Positions 47,651 through 57,233 of a stretch of DNA of 64,000 bases are shown piece after piece. The position numbers and the translations under genes were made by a program. Source of the DNA: Candidatus Pelagibacter sp. HIMB1321 (GTDB lineage: Bacteria > Pseudomonadota > Alphaproteobacteria > Pelagibacterales > Pelagibacteraceae); the NCBI RefSeq assembly GCF_900177485.1, contig NZ_LT840186.1, positions 1,256,650-1,320,649 on the forward strand. The letters are read 5' to 3'. Position 1 is the stretch's first letter. Every line of letters starts with the position of its first letter. Below the pieces are notes generated by a model. It did not search any database. It was not told the origin of the DNA and saw nothing but the letters and a program-made list of their open reading frames with translations.

Positions 47651-48233
47651 TTATTTTTTAATAATCTTATTAATTTTATTAAATGGATGTACCTCAATTC
47701 CTCAAAATACCTCTAATAGCTGCGATATATTTTATGAAAGATATCTTTGGTACAAACACTCCAAGAAAGTTGAGCAAAAATGGGGAACTCCAATCCATAT
47801 TCAACTAGCAATTATAAAAATGGAATCTGATTTTGACTGGCTTGCCAAACCTCCTAGACAAAAGTTATTTAAAGTAATTCCATTTAAAAGACCATCAAGT
47901 TCTTTTGGTTATTCGCAAGCCGTAAAAGGAACCTGGGAGCAGTATAAGAGCGAAACAGGAAATAAACTAGCAACAAGGGCAAGATTTAAAGACAGTGTAG
48001 ATTTTATTGGTTGGTACACAAACAAAACTAAATCTATTTTAAAGATACCATTGAACAATGCTTTTAAACAATATGTTGCTTATCATGAGGGATGGGGAAA
48101 TTATAAATATTATAAGAAAAACAAAAAAGTAATTAGTCTAGCAAAGAAAGTTGAAAAACAATCTAAAGCTTACAAAAATCAACTTTCTAAATGTCAAAAT
48201 TCTTTAAATAAGAATAAATATATTATTTTTTAG
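47616..48233 (+). CDS. Lytic-transglycosylase-like lipoprotein (SLT domain)
   Basis: 205-residue protein starting at ATG 47616 (a TTG two codons earlier is the other option). It has a basic N-terminus, a hydrophobic segment and a lipobox LLNGC, so it is probably an acylated envelope protein. The core IIKMESDFDWLAKPP with its candidate catalytic Glu, and SSSFGYSQAVKGTWEQYKSETG, match the SLT transglycosylase pattern, and YVAYHEGWGNYKYYKKN fits the domain end. Such enzymes cut the glycan strand and make the anhydro-muropeptides taken up by AmpG. The start lies inside the VanZ-like gene next to an 11-A run. Its 3' end overlaps the RND pump gene by 11 bp. Confidence 0.78.
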   Translation: MKLLKKKIIRDNYFLIILLILLNGCTSIPQNTSNSCDIFYERYLWYKHSKKVEQKWGTPIHIQLAIIKMESDFDWLAKPPRQKLFKVIPFKRPSSSFGYSQAVKGTWEQYKSETGNKLATRARFKDSVDFIGWYTNKTKSILKIPLNNAFKQYVAYHEGWGNYKYYKKNKKVISLAKKVEKQSKAYKNQLSKCQNSLNKNKYIIF

Positions 48234-51200
48234 ATAATTGTTTATCTAGCTCAATATCAACAGCATCAATTCTTTTAGTATTTCTTGCTAAAGCTAAATA
48301 CATTGAAGGAGTTATATAAAGCGTAAAAAATGTAGAAATAATCATGCCCCCAAAAATTGTAGCACCAACTGCAAGTCTCGATCCCTCACCAGCACCAGGA
48401 CCTATATTTCCTATAATTAGTGGCAACATTGCAATCATTGTGCTTAGTGACGTCATTACAATTGGTCTAAAACGAACAATGCAAGCCTCTTTAACTGCTG
48501 CCTCAATATTTTTGCCTGTAGTTCTAATTTGGTTTGCAAAGTCAACAATCAAAATACTATTTTTAGTGGATATTCCTATTAGAATAATAAGAGCAATTTG
48601 TGAAAAAATATTAATTGAAGTGTTCAAAAATAAAATAAATACTAAACCACCAAAAATTGCTAAAGGCACTGTCAATACAATTATAAATGGGTGAATGAAT
48701 GAGTTGAAGGTTGCAGCCATTACTAAGTACGCGGTCAATAATGCAAGTCCAAAAATTATAAATAATTCATTACTTGTCTCTTTAATTTCCTCAGATTTGC
48801 CTTTCCATGTAATTTGATTTTCAGGTGCAACTTCTGACATTACATTTTCAAGAAATTTAATCGCTTCTGTTAAAGTGTATCCCTCGGATATATTGGCGGA
48901 TATAGTAACTGCTCTTTGTCTATTATATCTTGCCAATTCTTTAGCTGATCCTTCCTCTTTAAATTCAACTAAATTAGCTAGTGAAATAAGTTTACCTGTC
49001 GTTTCAGATCTTACAAAAATTTTTGAAATCCCATCTTTATTTCGTCTATCTGATAAATATTGCTGTACAATTATTGGATATTCTTTTCCAAGACGGTTAA
49101 AAGTTGTTATCCTTTTTCCTCCATATAAAGTCTCAAGCGTCCTTCCAATTGATTGCGTTGATAAACCTAGATCTTTAGCTTTATTCTTATTAATAACTAA
49201 TTTTACCTCAGGTTTATTTCGATTATAATCTGACTCTATTCTAGATAAATTTCTATTTGTTCTAAGTTTTCTTATAACATTGGTTTGAATTTGCTCCAAT
49301 TCTTCATAAGCGCTTCCATAAATTACCATCTGGACTGGTTTGTTATAACTTGAAACTCTTATCGATTGAGGAGATATAGGAAATGCAACTGCTTGAGGTA
49401 CTGTTACAATTTTTCCTATAGCCTCTCTCATAACAGTTTGAGAATTTTTGCTTCTATTTTTCCAGTCATCTAATAGTGCTATGATTATGAAACTATTAAA
49501 TGAGTTAGCGTTACTTCCAAAACCTGGCACACGCATGATAAATCTTGAATAAGGACTGTCTTCCGCTTGAAGTAAAGGAATTAATCTTTTTTCAACTTCT
49601 TGTGCTCTTTCTTGAGTGTATTCAAAAGAGCTACCTTCATCTGTAAAACCAATAACTAAATAAGCGCCTCTATCCTCCATTGGTAGTAATTCTTTTTTTG
49701 TAAAGTTGAATAAGAGTACAGATACAATTATTATAAATACAATAAATGCGCCAGTAATTCTTGTTTTATTGATAACAAAATCTAAAGTTTCTTTATAGAA
49801 ATTAGAAAAGCTTAAGAAAATTTTTTCAAATTTTTTAACAATCAAATTTTTTGTAGTTTTTTTTGATAAAAACTTACTTGCTAACATTGGAGACAAAGTT
49901 AGGGCTACAAAAGATGAAACTACGATTGAAAATGATAAAGCTATTGCCGTTTCTCTAAAAAGAGTACCAGAAATACCTTCAATGAATATTAATGGCAAAA
50001 ATACAGCAACTAATATTAAAGTAGTTGCAATAATCGCAAATGAAATTTGTTTAGAACCTTTGTAAGCTGCAACTAAAGGTGTTTCTCCATTTTCTATTCT
50101 TCGATAAATAGAGTCTGTCATAATAACCGAGTCGTCGGTAATTATTCCAATTGCTAATATAAAACTTAAAAGCACAAATATATTTATAGATAGACCAAAA
50201 ATATAAAGTCCTAAAAATGATGCAATCAAACTCACAGGCAATGCTATTGCAGGCACAATCACTGCTTTTAAATTTCCAAGAAATAGATAAATAATAACAA
50301 CCACAAGAATGAATGCTGTAATTAGTGTTTTGTAAACTTCTTCAATTGCAGCCTCAACATAATTCGCTCTATTAAAAGCAACTCTTAAATCTAATTCATC
50401 TGGCAAAGATTTTTTTACTTCTATTATCTTTCTTTTTATATCATCAGAAAGCTCAACAGTTGACGCTCCACTTCTTGCATAAATACCAATTCCAACTGTT
50501 TTCAAATTTAATTGATCTCTAGTTTGAGCTTTAAAGAGTGTTTTTTCTGATACAGGGCCAAACTCAATATTAGATACGTCAGAAAGAGTGATAACTTTGT
50601 TTGCTGATTTTTTGATAGGTAATTGCTTGATTGTTTCAATGTTATTATAAGATTTATCAAGGTTTAAAGTTAAATCCACATTATCAGCTTCAAGAGTTCC
50701 TGCTGGCAATCTTATATTTTCATTTCTTAATGCTGCCTCTACTTCTTGAATAGTCAAATCATTTGCTGCTAATTTGATTGGATCTACCCAAACTCTAATA
50801 CTTAATTCCCTTAACCCCCCAACTCTTATTCTTCCAACATTTTTTACACTTGAGAATTGATCAACTAAAAATCGTTCAGCATAATCACCAAGTTCTAGGT
50901 CATCCCAAGTTTTTGATGACAGAGCTAACCACATGGTCGTGGTAAAACCTGCGGCTCTTTTTAAAATTTGTGGTGGGTCAGATTCGTCAGGCAAATTGTC
51001 AACTACCCTCGCAACCCTCTCTCTAATATCATTTGCAGCATTATCTAAATCAATGCTTGTATCAAATTCAATATTAATAGTACTTCTTCCATTCTCTGAT
51101 TTAGAGTCGATATTTTTAATACCTTCAGCACCTCCAATCACATCTTCCATTACTTGAGTTACTTCTTGATCTACAATTGAGGCTGATGCTGATTTATAAT

Positions 51201-51351
51201 CTACTTGAACCTGGACAACAGGAGGCTGAATGCCATCAGGCAATTCTCTAACTGGCAATTTCCAAAAAACAAAAAGACCAAATATAATTAGTATTAAAGA
51301 CATTACCCACGAAACAGCTGGTCTCTTAATACTTAATTCAGTAATGAACAT
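48223..51351 (-). CDS. RND efflux transporter, inner-membrane pump
   Basis: 1042-residue pump of the HAE1/AcrB class. The membrane N-terminus FITELSIKRPAVSWVMSLILIIFG leads into two periplasmic pore domains and 12 membrane segments. The proton-relay aspartates are in AIGIITDDSVIMTD, with the partner lysine in GISTKNSILIVDFANQ. It is last in a minus-strand operon after its adaptor gene (no gap). No outer-membrane channel gene is present, so a TolC-like partner must be encoded elsewhere. The substrate is unknown. Confidence 0.94.
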   Translation of the reverse strand: MFITELSIKRPAVSWVMSLILIIFGLFVFWKLPVRELPDGIQPPVVQVQVDYKSASASIVDQEVTQVMEDVIGGAEGIKNIDSKSENGRSTINIEFDTSIDLDNAANDIRERVARVVDNLPDESDPPQILKRAAGFTTTMWLALSSKTWDDLELGDYAERFLVDQFSSVKNVGRIRVGGLRELSIRVWVDPIKLAANDLTIQEVEAALRNENIRLPAGTLEADNVDLTLNLDKSYNNIETIKQLPIKKSANKVITLSDVSNIEFGPVSEKTLFKAQTRDQLNLKTVGIGIYARSGASTVELSDDIKRKIIEVKKSLPDELDLRVAFNRANYVEAAIEEVYKTLITAFILVVVIIYLFLGNLKAVIVPAIALPVSLIASFLGLYIFGLSINIFVLLSFILAIGIITDDSVIMTDSIYRRIENGETPLVAAYKGSKQISFAIIATTLILVAVFLPLIFIEGISGTLFRETAIALSFSIVVSSFVALTLSPMLASKFLSKKTTKNLIVKKFEKIFLSFSNFYKETLDFVINKTRITGAFIVFIIIVSVLLFNFTKKELLPMEDRGAYLVIGFTDEGSSFEYTQERAQEVEKRLIPLLQAEDSPYSRFIMRVPGFGSNANSFNSFIIIALLDDWKNRSKNSQTVMREAIGKIVTVPQAVAFPISPQSIRVSSYNKPVQMVIYGSAYEELEQIQTNVIRKLRTNRNLSRIESDYNRNKPEVKLVINKNKAKDLGLSTQSIGRTLETLYGGKRITTFNRLGKEYPIIVQQYLSDRRNKDGISKIFVRSETTGKLISLANLVEFKEEGSAKELARYNRQRAVTISANISEGYTLTEAIKFLENVMSEVAPENQITWKGKSEEIKETSNELFIIFGLALLTAYLVMAATFNSFIHPFIIVLTVPLAIFGGLVFILFLNTSINIFSQIALIILIGISTKNSILIVDFANQIRTTGKNIEAAVKEACIVRFRPIVMTSLSTMIAMLPLIIGNIGPGAGEGSRLAVGATIFGGMIISTFFTLYITPSMYLALARNTKRIDAVDIELDKQLSKK

Positions 51352-52221
51352 TTAATTTTTAATTGGTTTTATTTTTCCCTTGGGTCTAACTTTTTTTAAA
51401 CCCTCAGCAACAATCTGGTCACCTTCATTAATACCAGAAAGAATTTCAACTTTACTATCTCCCCTTAATCCAATCTGAACCTCGGTTTTGTTGGCAATAT
51501 TTTCATCTGAAACAGTATAGATATAAGACTTTTCTCCTTCCATCATAATACTAGTATCTGGAACACTTAAAGAGTCTCTTAAATTGAACTTAACTGTAAT
51601 TTCTAATAATGATCCTGACAATAATTCTAAATTGTTATTGTTAATTTTAATTCTAGCTAACAAACTTCTAGTATCAGCATTTATTCTACTTGAGATAAAA
51701 TCAATTTCTCCTAAAAAAACTTTATCCTTATAACTAGACACTCTTGCCTCAACAGGTAAACTTTTTTTAATGAAAGGCGCATAACTTTCAGGGACTTTTA
51801 TATCTGAAAAAATTGTAGAGTTATCATCCAAAGTTATTATGAATATATTGTCTGAAACAAATATATCTTCTGTTAAACCGGCATAACCCAGCACACCATC
51901 AAAAGGCGCTACGACATTACCGCTCTTAAGATTTAAGATTAAATCTCCTTTTTTAACCTTATCTTTTAAGTTTAATTCACCAACAACATCATTTTTTCTT
52001 ATTTTAAATGTCTCACTTTTACTTGAAATAGCTGTTCCAAAAGTTTCTAATTTTTCAGCAAATTCTTGTTTTACAACTTCAGTGACTATTATACCAGGAG
52101 GAGGTCTTTTACTAAATTTTTTTTTAAAATGATTTCCAATCATTGTTCTTGCAGTAATAACGATTGTAATCACAAGAAAGAAAACGGTTATAATTGTAAC
52201 TATTTTTGTAGATCTTTTCAT
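51352..52221 (-). CDS. RND efflux adaptor (membrane fusion protein)
   Basis: 289-residue periplasmic adaptor anchored by an N-terminal membrane helix (residues about 8-28). The lipoyl/barrel-sandwich halves appear as VVGELNLKDKVKKGDLIL and VVAPFDGVLGYAGL, followed by a beta-barrel (ARIKINNNNLELLSGSLLEITVKF) and the membrane-proximal domain. It is shorter than AcrA-type adaptors because the helical hairpin is almost missing: the two lipoyl halves are separated by only a few residues. It abuts the sulfurtransferase gene on one side and the pump gene on the other, with zero intergenic bases. Confidence 0.88.
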   Translation of the reverse strand: MKRSTKIVTIITVFFLVITIVITARTMIGNHFKKKFSKRPPPGIIVTEVVKQEFAEKLETFGTAISSKSETFKIRKNDVVGELNLKDKVKKGDLILNLKSGNVVAPFDGVLGYAGLTEDIFVSDNIFIITLDDNSTIFSDIKVPESYAPFIKKSLPVEARVSSYKDKVFLGEIDFISSRINADTRSLLARIKINNNNLELLSGSLLEITVKFNLRDSLSVPDTSIMMEGEKSYIYTVSDENIANKTEVQIGLRGDSKVEILSGINEGDQIVAEGLKKVRPKGKIKPIKN

Positions 52222-53037
52222 TTACATTTGTCCATACTCTGACCACGAGCCATCGTATATAATTGGCAAATAATTATCATTAATTAAAGAATATGCTAGC
52301 GCTAAAACACATGCAGTTACGCCTGAACCACATGAAAATACAACATTATTTGATGATAAATCTTTTAAATTTTTGTTAAAAATTTCTTTTATCTCCTTAA
52401 TACTTTTAAAAGTTTTGTCAGAATTGATTAAATATGTGAAAGGGATACATGTTGAGTTTTTAATATTACCACTTCTTAAACCCGCTCTTGGTTCTTTTAC
52501 ATTACCATTAAATCTCTCAATACTTCTTGCATCAATTAAGTTAAATTCTTTTTTAATAATATTTTCATCTATTTGATTTTTATTTTTAACTAAGTTTTTG
52601 TATTCTTTAGATTTGTAATTACTTTTTGTAATCTTTGTTAAGGCATTACTTGTTTGACGTTCTTCATCAATCCATTTTTTTAATCCACCATTCAATACCT
52701 TAATCAGTTTTGGATTATGTCCGTAATAAATAAAATTATACCAACATCTACATGAGCTAATAACATCAGAATTATCGTATATAACTATTTCGTCATCATT
52801 GTTTATTCCCATATTAGATACTATTTCTTCCCAATCATTTAAATCTACAAGCATATGGGGAAGATCTATCCCTTTTTTTGAATTTTTGTCTAAATCAAAA
52901 AAAATAGCATTTGGAATATGTTGATTTTTAAATTCTTCATTACCAATTCTATCTGCTTGTGGCATATGCCAAGAACAGTCAATAATTTTTACTTTATCAA
53001 GAACTTTTTCAAGTTCATCTGTTTCTATTAACGACAT
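52222..53037 (-). CDS. sseA: Mercaptopyruvate/thiosulfate sulfurtransferase
   Basis: Two-domain rhodanese of 271 residues. The active-site loop is CGSGVTA with Cys236, the form typical of 3-mercaptopyruvate sulfurtransferases rather than thiosulfate-specific ones. The inactive N-terminal rhodanese domain has DCSWHMPQADR and VIYDNSDVISSCRCWY. It follows msrA by one base and directly precedes the efflux adaptor gene, so it is co-transcribed with a pump to which it has no obvious biochemical tie. Confidence 0.9.
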   Translation of the reverse strand: MSLIETDELEKVLDKVKIIDCSWHMPQADRIGNEEFKNQHIPNAIFFDLDKNSKKGIDLPHMLVDLNDWEEIVSNMGINNDDEIVIYDNSDVISSCRCWYNFIYYGHNPKLIKVLNGGLKKWIDEERQTSNALTKITKSNYKSKEYKNLVKNKNQIDENIIKKEFNLIDARSIERFNGNVKEPRAGLRSGNIKNSTCIPFTYLINSDKTFKSIKEIKEIFNKNLKDLSSNNVVFSCGSGVTACVLALAYSLINDNYLPIIYDGSWSEYGQM

Positions 53038-53038
53038 G

Positions 53039-53482
53039 TTAATTTTTCTCTAAATATTTTTGGTGGTATTCCTCAGCTTTACAATAGTTATGAATTTTTG
53101 ATATTTTAGTAACTACTTTACCAGAAAGTTTTTTATTTACTCGATTTAGAACTTTTTCAGCTATCACTTTTTGACTTTCACTATTGTAAAATATTTCACT
53201 TCTATATTGCGTTCCAAAGTCTGGACCTTGAGAATTAAGTGTTGTTGGATCATGAATTGTAAAAAAAATATTTATAATTTCATCATAAGATATCATTTTA
53301 GGATCGAATTCTAATTTAACAACCTCTGCATGATTTGTAGAGCCTGAGCAAACTTCTTTGTAAGAAGTTATTGGATTATTTCCCCCACAATATCCAACCT
53401 CGGTTTTTTTAATGCCATTAATTTTTGAGAATTTTATTTCAGGTCCCCAAAAACATCCCAAAGCTAAAACTGCTATTTCCAT
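53039..53482 (-). CDS. msrA: Peptide methionine sulfoxide reductase MsrA
   Basis: Reduces methionine-S-sulfoxide in proteins. The catalytic Cys10 is in ALGCFWG, and GYCGG, HAEVVKLEFDP and FGTQYRSEIFY are the family blocks. At 147 residues it is a compact form ending at AEEYHQKYL. It heads a minus-strand run into a sulfurtransferase and an RND pump, and lies 35 nt from the divergent EamA gene start. Confidence 0.93.
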   Translation of the reverse strand: MEIAVLALGCFWGPEIKFSKINGIKKTEVGYCGGNNPITSYKEVCSGSTNHAEVVKLEFDPKMISYDEIINIFFTIHDPTTLNSQGPDFGTQYRSEIFYNSESQKVIAEKVLNRVNKKLSGKVVTKISKIHNYCKAEEYHQKYLEKN

Positions 53483-53517
53483 TGATAATAGTTAAAATTA
53501 ATCTACTAATTATTATC

Positions 53518-54402
53518 ATGCTTAGCAAAAATCAATTAGGCTTTTTATATATGTTTCTATGTATTTGTGCATTTTCAATTATGGACGTACTAGTTAAATG
53601 GTCAGATGGCTATCCACTTGGGCAGGTTCTGTTCTTTAGAGGTTTTTTTGGAATAATTTTTTATATTTTTTTGATTCCAAAAAATAAGATTAAGAATTTT
53701 TATTATACGAATAGAAAAAGTTTGCATTTTTGGAGATGCTTAGCAGGTATAATTTCATTAATTGCAATTTTTATTGCACTAAGAAAATTACCTCTTGCTA
53801 CTGTTGTAAGTATTTCGTTCGCAACACCTATTTTTACAACTATTTTTTCAATACTATTTCTTAATGAAAAAGTTGGTATATATCGATGGTTGGCTGTGGT
53901 CGTTGGTTTTATAGGTATAATAGTTATTACTGAGCCTGGTATAACAGAATTGAATATATACTATTTTTTCCCTATCATTTTTTGTATTGGTTTATCTTAT
54001 GTTGCAATAGCAATAAGACAACTTTCAACCACTGAACCAATTTGGTTAATTTCTTTATTTTTTTCAATAACAATTATGGTCTCTGGAATTTTAACGATTC
54101 CATTTGTTTGGGTTATGCCAAGCTTAAAAGATCTTATGTTATTATCTATGATTGGTTTATCAGGGGGAGTGGCTAATTTGTGGTTAGGACAATCTTATAA
54201 ATATGCTGAAGTTTCGTTGGTAACACCTTTAAGATATTTAGGATTAGTTTTTGCAATATTTTTTGGTTATATTTTTTGGGAAGAAGTTCCGTCTATTAAA
54301 ACTTTACTTGGTTCTCTGCTAGTTATTATATCTACTATTATAATATTAAGAAGAGAAATTTATAAAAAAAAAATTATAACCTCAAAAGCTGTACATGACT
54401 AA
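53518..54402 (+). CDS. EamA-family (DMT) transporter
   Basis: 294-residue inner-membrane protein with ten membrane segments in two EamA repeats (about residues 5-140 and 150-285). I set the start at ATG 53518, the MLSKNQLGFLYMFLCICAFSIMDV opening; a longer frame would run into msrA. ATVVSISFATPIFTTIFSILFLNEKVG and VSLVTPLRYLGLVFAIFFGYIFWEE are the repeat signatures. The substrate (metabolite or amino acid export) is unknown. It overlaps the next gene by 8 bp. Confidence 0.87.
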   Translation: MLSKNQLGFLYMFLCICAFSIMDVLVKWSDGYPLGQVLFFRGFFGIIFYIFLIPKNKIKNFYYTNRKSLHFWRCLAGIISLIAIFIALRKLPLATVVSISFATPIFTTIFSILFLNEKVGIYRWLAVVVGFIGIIVITEPGITELNIYYFFPIIFCIGLSYVAIAIRQLSTTEPIWLISLFFSITIMVSGILTIPFVWVMPSLKDLMLLSMIGLSGGVANLWLGQSYKYAEVSLVTPLRYLGLVFAIFFGYIFWEEVPSIKTLLGSLLVIISTIIILRREIYKKKIITSKAVHD

Positions 54403-55030
54403 GATCCCACTGTACTGGAAAAAGGCAAAAAGATTTTTATCTGCGAAGGATAAAATAATGGAAAAACTTATTAAAGATTATTCTGGTCCAAGTGAAACTA
54501 TTCTAACTACACGAAAAGATATTTTTTTTTCATTGTGCAAAAGCATAATAGGTCAACAAATAAGTGTTGCTGCTGCAAATTCAGTATTCTTGAGATTTAA
54601 AAAGAAATGTTCAAATAAAATAAATGTAAATAATGTTCTAAAATTAAGCACAGTACAGTTAAAATCTTGCGGATTAAGTAAGCAGAAAGTTATTGGCATT
54701 AAAAGTTTAGCTCATCAAATTAAAAACAAAACATTTAAACCTAGTTTAATAAGTAAAATGTCAGATGAAGAGGCAATAATTTATCTTAGTCAATTAAGAC
54801 AAATAGGCAGGTGGTCTGCAGAAATGATTTTATTGTTTACTTATAATAGATCAAATATTTGGCCTATCCAAGATATTGGATTGTTAAGAGCAATATCAAA
54901 AAACTATAAAAAAGATTATTTGCCACCAATGAAATTTGTAGACCTTTTACAAAAAAGATTTTCACCTTACTGTTCAGTTGCGACCTGGTATTTATGGAGA
55001 AGTATAGATCCTGAACCTATTCAGTACTAA
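54395..55030 (+). CDS. DNA-3-methyladenine glycosylase, AlkA-like
   Basis: 211-residue HhH-GPD base-excision glycosylase. The hairpin LRQIGRWSAEMIL is at residues 134-146 and the catalytic aspartate is Asp160 in WPIQDIGLLRAI. The N-terminal IIGQQISVAAANSVFLRF matches the AlkA/Mag helix set. No Fe-S cluster cysteines are seen, which separates it from endonuclease III. It overlaps the DUF1330 gene end by 14 bp. Confidence 0.88.
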   Translation: MTKIPLYWKKAKRFLSAKDKIMEKLIKDYSGPSETILTTRKDIFFSLCKSIIGQQISVAAANSVFLRFKKKCSNKINVNNVLKLSTVQLKSCGLSKQKVIGIKSLAHQIKNKTFKPSLISKMSDEEAIIYLSQLRQIGRWSAEMILLFTYNRSNIWPIQDIGLLRAISKNYKKDYLPPMKFVDLLQKRFSPYCSVATWYLWRSIDPEPIQY

Positions 55031-55316
55031 AACCTTCAACAACTTGCATGTGTCTAGTGGTAGTACTTTTGGCTAAGTCCCAACCAGCTAGATACTCTTT
55101 TGAATTATGACACTCAACCGCTTTTTCAAAACTAGGAAATTCCCAAACAACAGTTCTAGAAAAATTTTCTCCTTCAAAATTTTCATACTTCCCGCCTCTG
55201 ACCAAGGGTTTGCCGCCAAAACTTTTGATTATAGGGGTAACAGTTTCAGCATATTTCTTTAAATTATCTTGATTATCAATTTTTGTGTATAAACTTATCC
55301 AGTATCCTTTTTTCAT
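55017..55316 (-). CDS. DUF1330 family protein
   Basis: 99-residue dimeric alpha/beta-barrel-type protein. KGYWISLYTKIDNQDNLKKYAE, GGKPLVRGGKYENFEGE and the WEFPSFEKAVECHNSKEY block match DUF1330. Function is unknown; ligand-binding or oxygenase-like roles have been suggested from the fold. It is a monocistronic unit, divergent from the phosphoribosyltransferase across 52 nt. Confidence 0.85.
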   Translation of the reverse strand: MKKGYWISLYTKIDNQDNLKKYAETVTPIIKSFGGKPLVRGGKYENFEGENFSRTVVWEFPSFEKAVECHNSKEYLAGWDLAKSTTTRHMQVVEGFSTE

Positions 55317-55368
55317 TTCTTTCTCCTATTAGATCTTTTTAAATATCATTTTTGTGATAAAAAATTTC

Positions 55369-55890
55369 ATGGCGGATAAATTAATTATTTCCTTTGAGGA
55401 ATATACTAAAATTGTTGAAAAATTAGCAATAGAAATTCATCAAAAATATAACCCCACAGTTCTTGTTGGAATTATGAGGGGAGCTGCTCCAATAATTGAC
55501 ATTTTATCAAGAATTTTAAAACTACCAATAGCCTATATTGTAATTCAAAGTTACTCGGGTGAGGGCATGGAAGATCAGCAAGGTAAATTAATGTTTGCTC
55601 GAGAGATAAGTTCTTTAGCTAATGATAAGGACTTTAATAAAGTGTTATTAATTGACGATTTATCTGACACAGGTCTTACTTTAAATAAAAGTATTGAATG
55701 GCTCAAAAATTATGGACCAACTAAAAATTTTATTAATGAAGTCAAAACTGCTTGTTTATGGAAAAAAAAATCATCAACATTTGAACCTGATTTTTGTCCA
55801 GTTAGATTGGACTCTGACCCTTGGATTGTTCAGCCGACTGAACATTATGAGGAATTAAGTATAGATGAGATTATTAAAAGAAATAAATAG
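55369..55890 (+). CDS. Purine phosphoribosyltransferase
   Basis: 173-residue type I phosphoribosyltransferase starting at ATG 55369 (a GTG five codons upstream is possible). The PRPP-binding motif VLLIDDLSDTGLTL is clear, with VGIMRGAAPIIDIL as the first phosphate loop. The length and the WIVQPTEHYEEL ending suggest the xanthine/hypoxanthine-guanine (Gpt-like) branch. A purine permease gene lies convergent next to it, consistent with purine salvage. The specific base is not resolved. Confidence 0.85.
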   Translation: MADKLIISFEEYTKIVEKLAIEIHQKYNPTVLVGIMRGAAPIIDILSRILKLPIAYIVIQSYSGEGMEDQQGKLMFAREISSLANDKDFNKVLLIDDLSDTGLTLNKSIEWLKNYGPTKNFINEVKTACLWKKKSSTFEPDFCPVRLDSDPWIVQPTEHYEELSIDEIIKRNK

Positions 55891-55913
55891 GGCCAGTTAG
55901 AACCAGCCCTATT
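55886..55913. terminator. Bidirectional terminator hairpin
   Basis: AATAGGGC (55886-55893) and GCCCTATT (55906-55913) form a perfect 8-bp stem with a 12-nt loop between two convergent genes. It includes the phosphoribosyltransferase stop codon. On the plus strand it is followed by AAATATTTTTT, giving a T run for termination. It probably serves both strands. Confidence 0.75.
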
Positions 55914-55922
55914 AAATATTTT

Positions 55923-57233
55923 TTAAGCAACCACAAAACTAATTACACTTAGAATTGCAATTACCCATATTGCTGGCGAAGTTGAAGAAAACTTACCAGT
56001 GAATATTTTTATTAATGCATACGAAACAAACGCTAATGCAATACCATTACTGATACTATAAGTTAAAGGCATCGTTATCATTGCGAGAATTGCAGGAGCA
56101 GACTCTGATATATCATCCCATTCTATTTCTGTAATATTTCTGATGAATAAAACTGAAACGAATAGCAATGCACCACCATCAATTTGTTTTGGCAAACTAG
56201 TTGCTAACGGCGCAAAAAATATACAAGCTAAGAACAATAATCCAATTACAAGAGAAGTCATTCCTGTTTTGCCACCAGCTTTGACACCAGCACCAGATTC
56301 AACATAACTTGTGACCGTAGTTGTTCCCATCACTGCACCAGCAACAGTTCCAACACTGTCTGATAACATTGCCTTATTGATATCTTGAACTTTTCCATCT
56401 TTATCAACTTTACCAGCAACATTGGCAACTGAAGTTAGAGTTCCCGCTGTATCAAAAAAGTCGATAAACAATAAAGTAAATATCACAGTCGACATTCCAG
56501 CAGTCATTGCAGCAGAAAGATCAAACTCAAATAAATAAGTCATAGGCGGAGGAGAACTTACAATACCATTAAATTTTGCAAGACCAGCAGCCCAAGCAAT
56601 AATGCTGAATACTAAAATACCAATAATAATATTTCCTTTTACATTCATTTTTTCTAATACGATTATTGAAATAAACGTTGCACATCCCAAAAGAACCAAT
56701 GGATCTCCAAGATCACCTAATTGAACTAGTGTTACAGGATTATCTACAACCACCTCCATAATTTGGAGACCAATAATTGCTAAAAATAATCCTATTCCAG
56801 CACCAATCCCAAGTTTTAAACTTTTTGGAATTGAATTGATTAACCAAGCTCTAATTGGAGTAAGAGATATAATTAAGAATAGTACACCTGCAACAAGAAC
56901 AGCGCCCAGTGCTTCTTGTGGTGTGTAGCCCATTCCAGCACAGACACCAAAAGCTACAAAAGCATTGATACCCATACCTGGTGCAAGCCCTATAGGCCAT
57001 GTTTTTCCATAAAAAGCCATTATAAAACATGCTAAGGCAGTTGCTAAAATAGTTGCTGTATATACGGCTCCAAAATCAAAAAAGCCTTTCTCTGGTCCGG
57101 CAAACTCACCAGATAAAATAAATGGATTTAAAAACATAATGTAAGCCATTGTTAAAAAGGTAGTTGCGCCGGCGATTACTTCTGTTTGAAAATTAGTTTT
57201 GTGTTTTTTATAATTAAAATAGTTATCGAGCAT
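55923..57233 (-). CDS. NCS2-type adenine/guanine/hypoxanthine permease
   Basis: 436-residue inner-membrane purine transporter of the AzgA-like branch, with about 12-14 membrane segments. AGATTFLTMAYIMFLNPFIL, APGMGINAFVAFGVC, IDFFDTAGTLTSVA and ESGAGVKAGGKTGMTSL are family motifs. An excellent Shine-Dalgarno AGGAGG lies 5 nt before the ATG. No purine riboswitch was recognised in the 126-nt upstream gap. It is convergent with the phosphoribosyltransferase, so uptake and salvage genes are neighbours but not one operon. Confidence 0.92.
   Translation of the reverse strand: MLDNYFNYKKHKTNFQTEVIAGATTFLTMAYIMFLNPFILSGEFAGPEKGFFDFGAVYTATILATALACFIMAFYGKTWPIGLAPGMGINAFVAFGVCAGMGYTPQEALGAVLVAGVLFLIISLTPIRAWLINSIPKSLKLGIGAGIGLFLAIIGLQIMEVVVDNPVTLVQLGDLGDPLVLLGCATFISIIVLEKMNVKGNIIIGILVFSIIAWAAGLAKFNGIVSSPPPMTYLFEFDLSAAMTAGMSTVIFTLLFIDFFDTAGTLTSVANVAGKVDKDGKVQDINKAMLSDSVGTVAGAVMGTTTVTSYVESGAGVKAGGKTGMTSLVIGLLFLACIFFAPLATSLPKQIDGGALLFVSVLFIRNITEIEWDDISESAPAILAMITMPLTYSISNGIALAFVSYALIKIFTGKFSSTSPAIWVIAILSVISFVVA

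Noticed and set aside
48344..49228. Two plus-strand open frames of 116 and 117 codons opposite the RND pump gene
   Set aside because: They lie wholly inside a strongly supported pump gene, have no recognisable domain or ribosome-binding site, and look like translations of the complement of conserved coding sequence.
53425..53517. 31-codon N-terminal extension of the EamA transporter
   Set aside because: It would overlap the start of divergent msrA and has no family match; the ATG at 53518 begins right before the first membrane segment.
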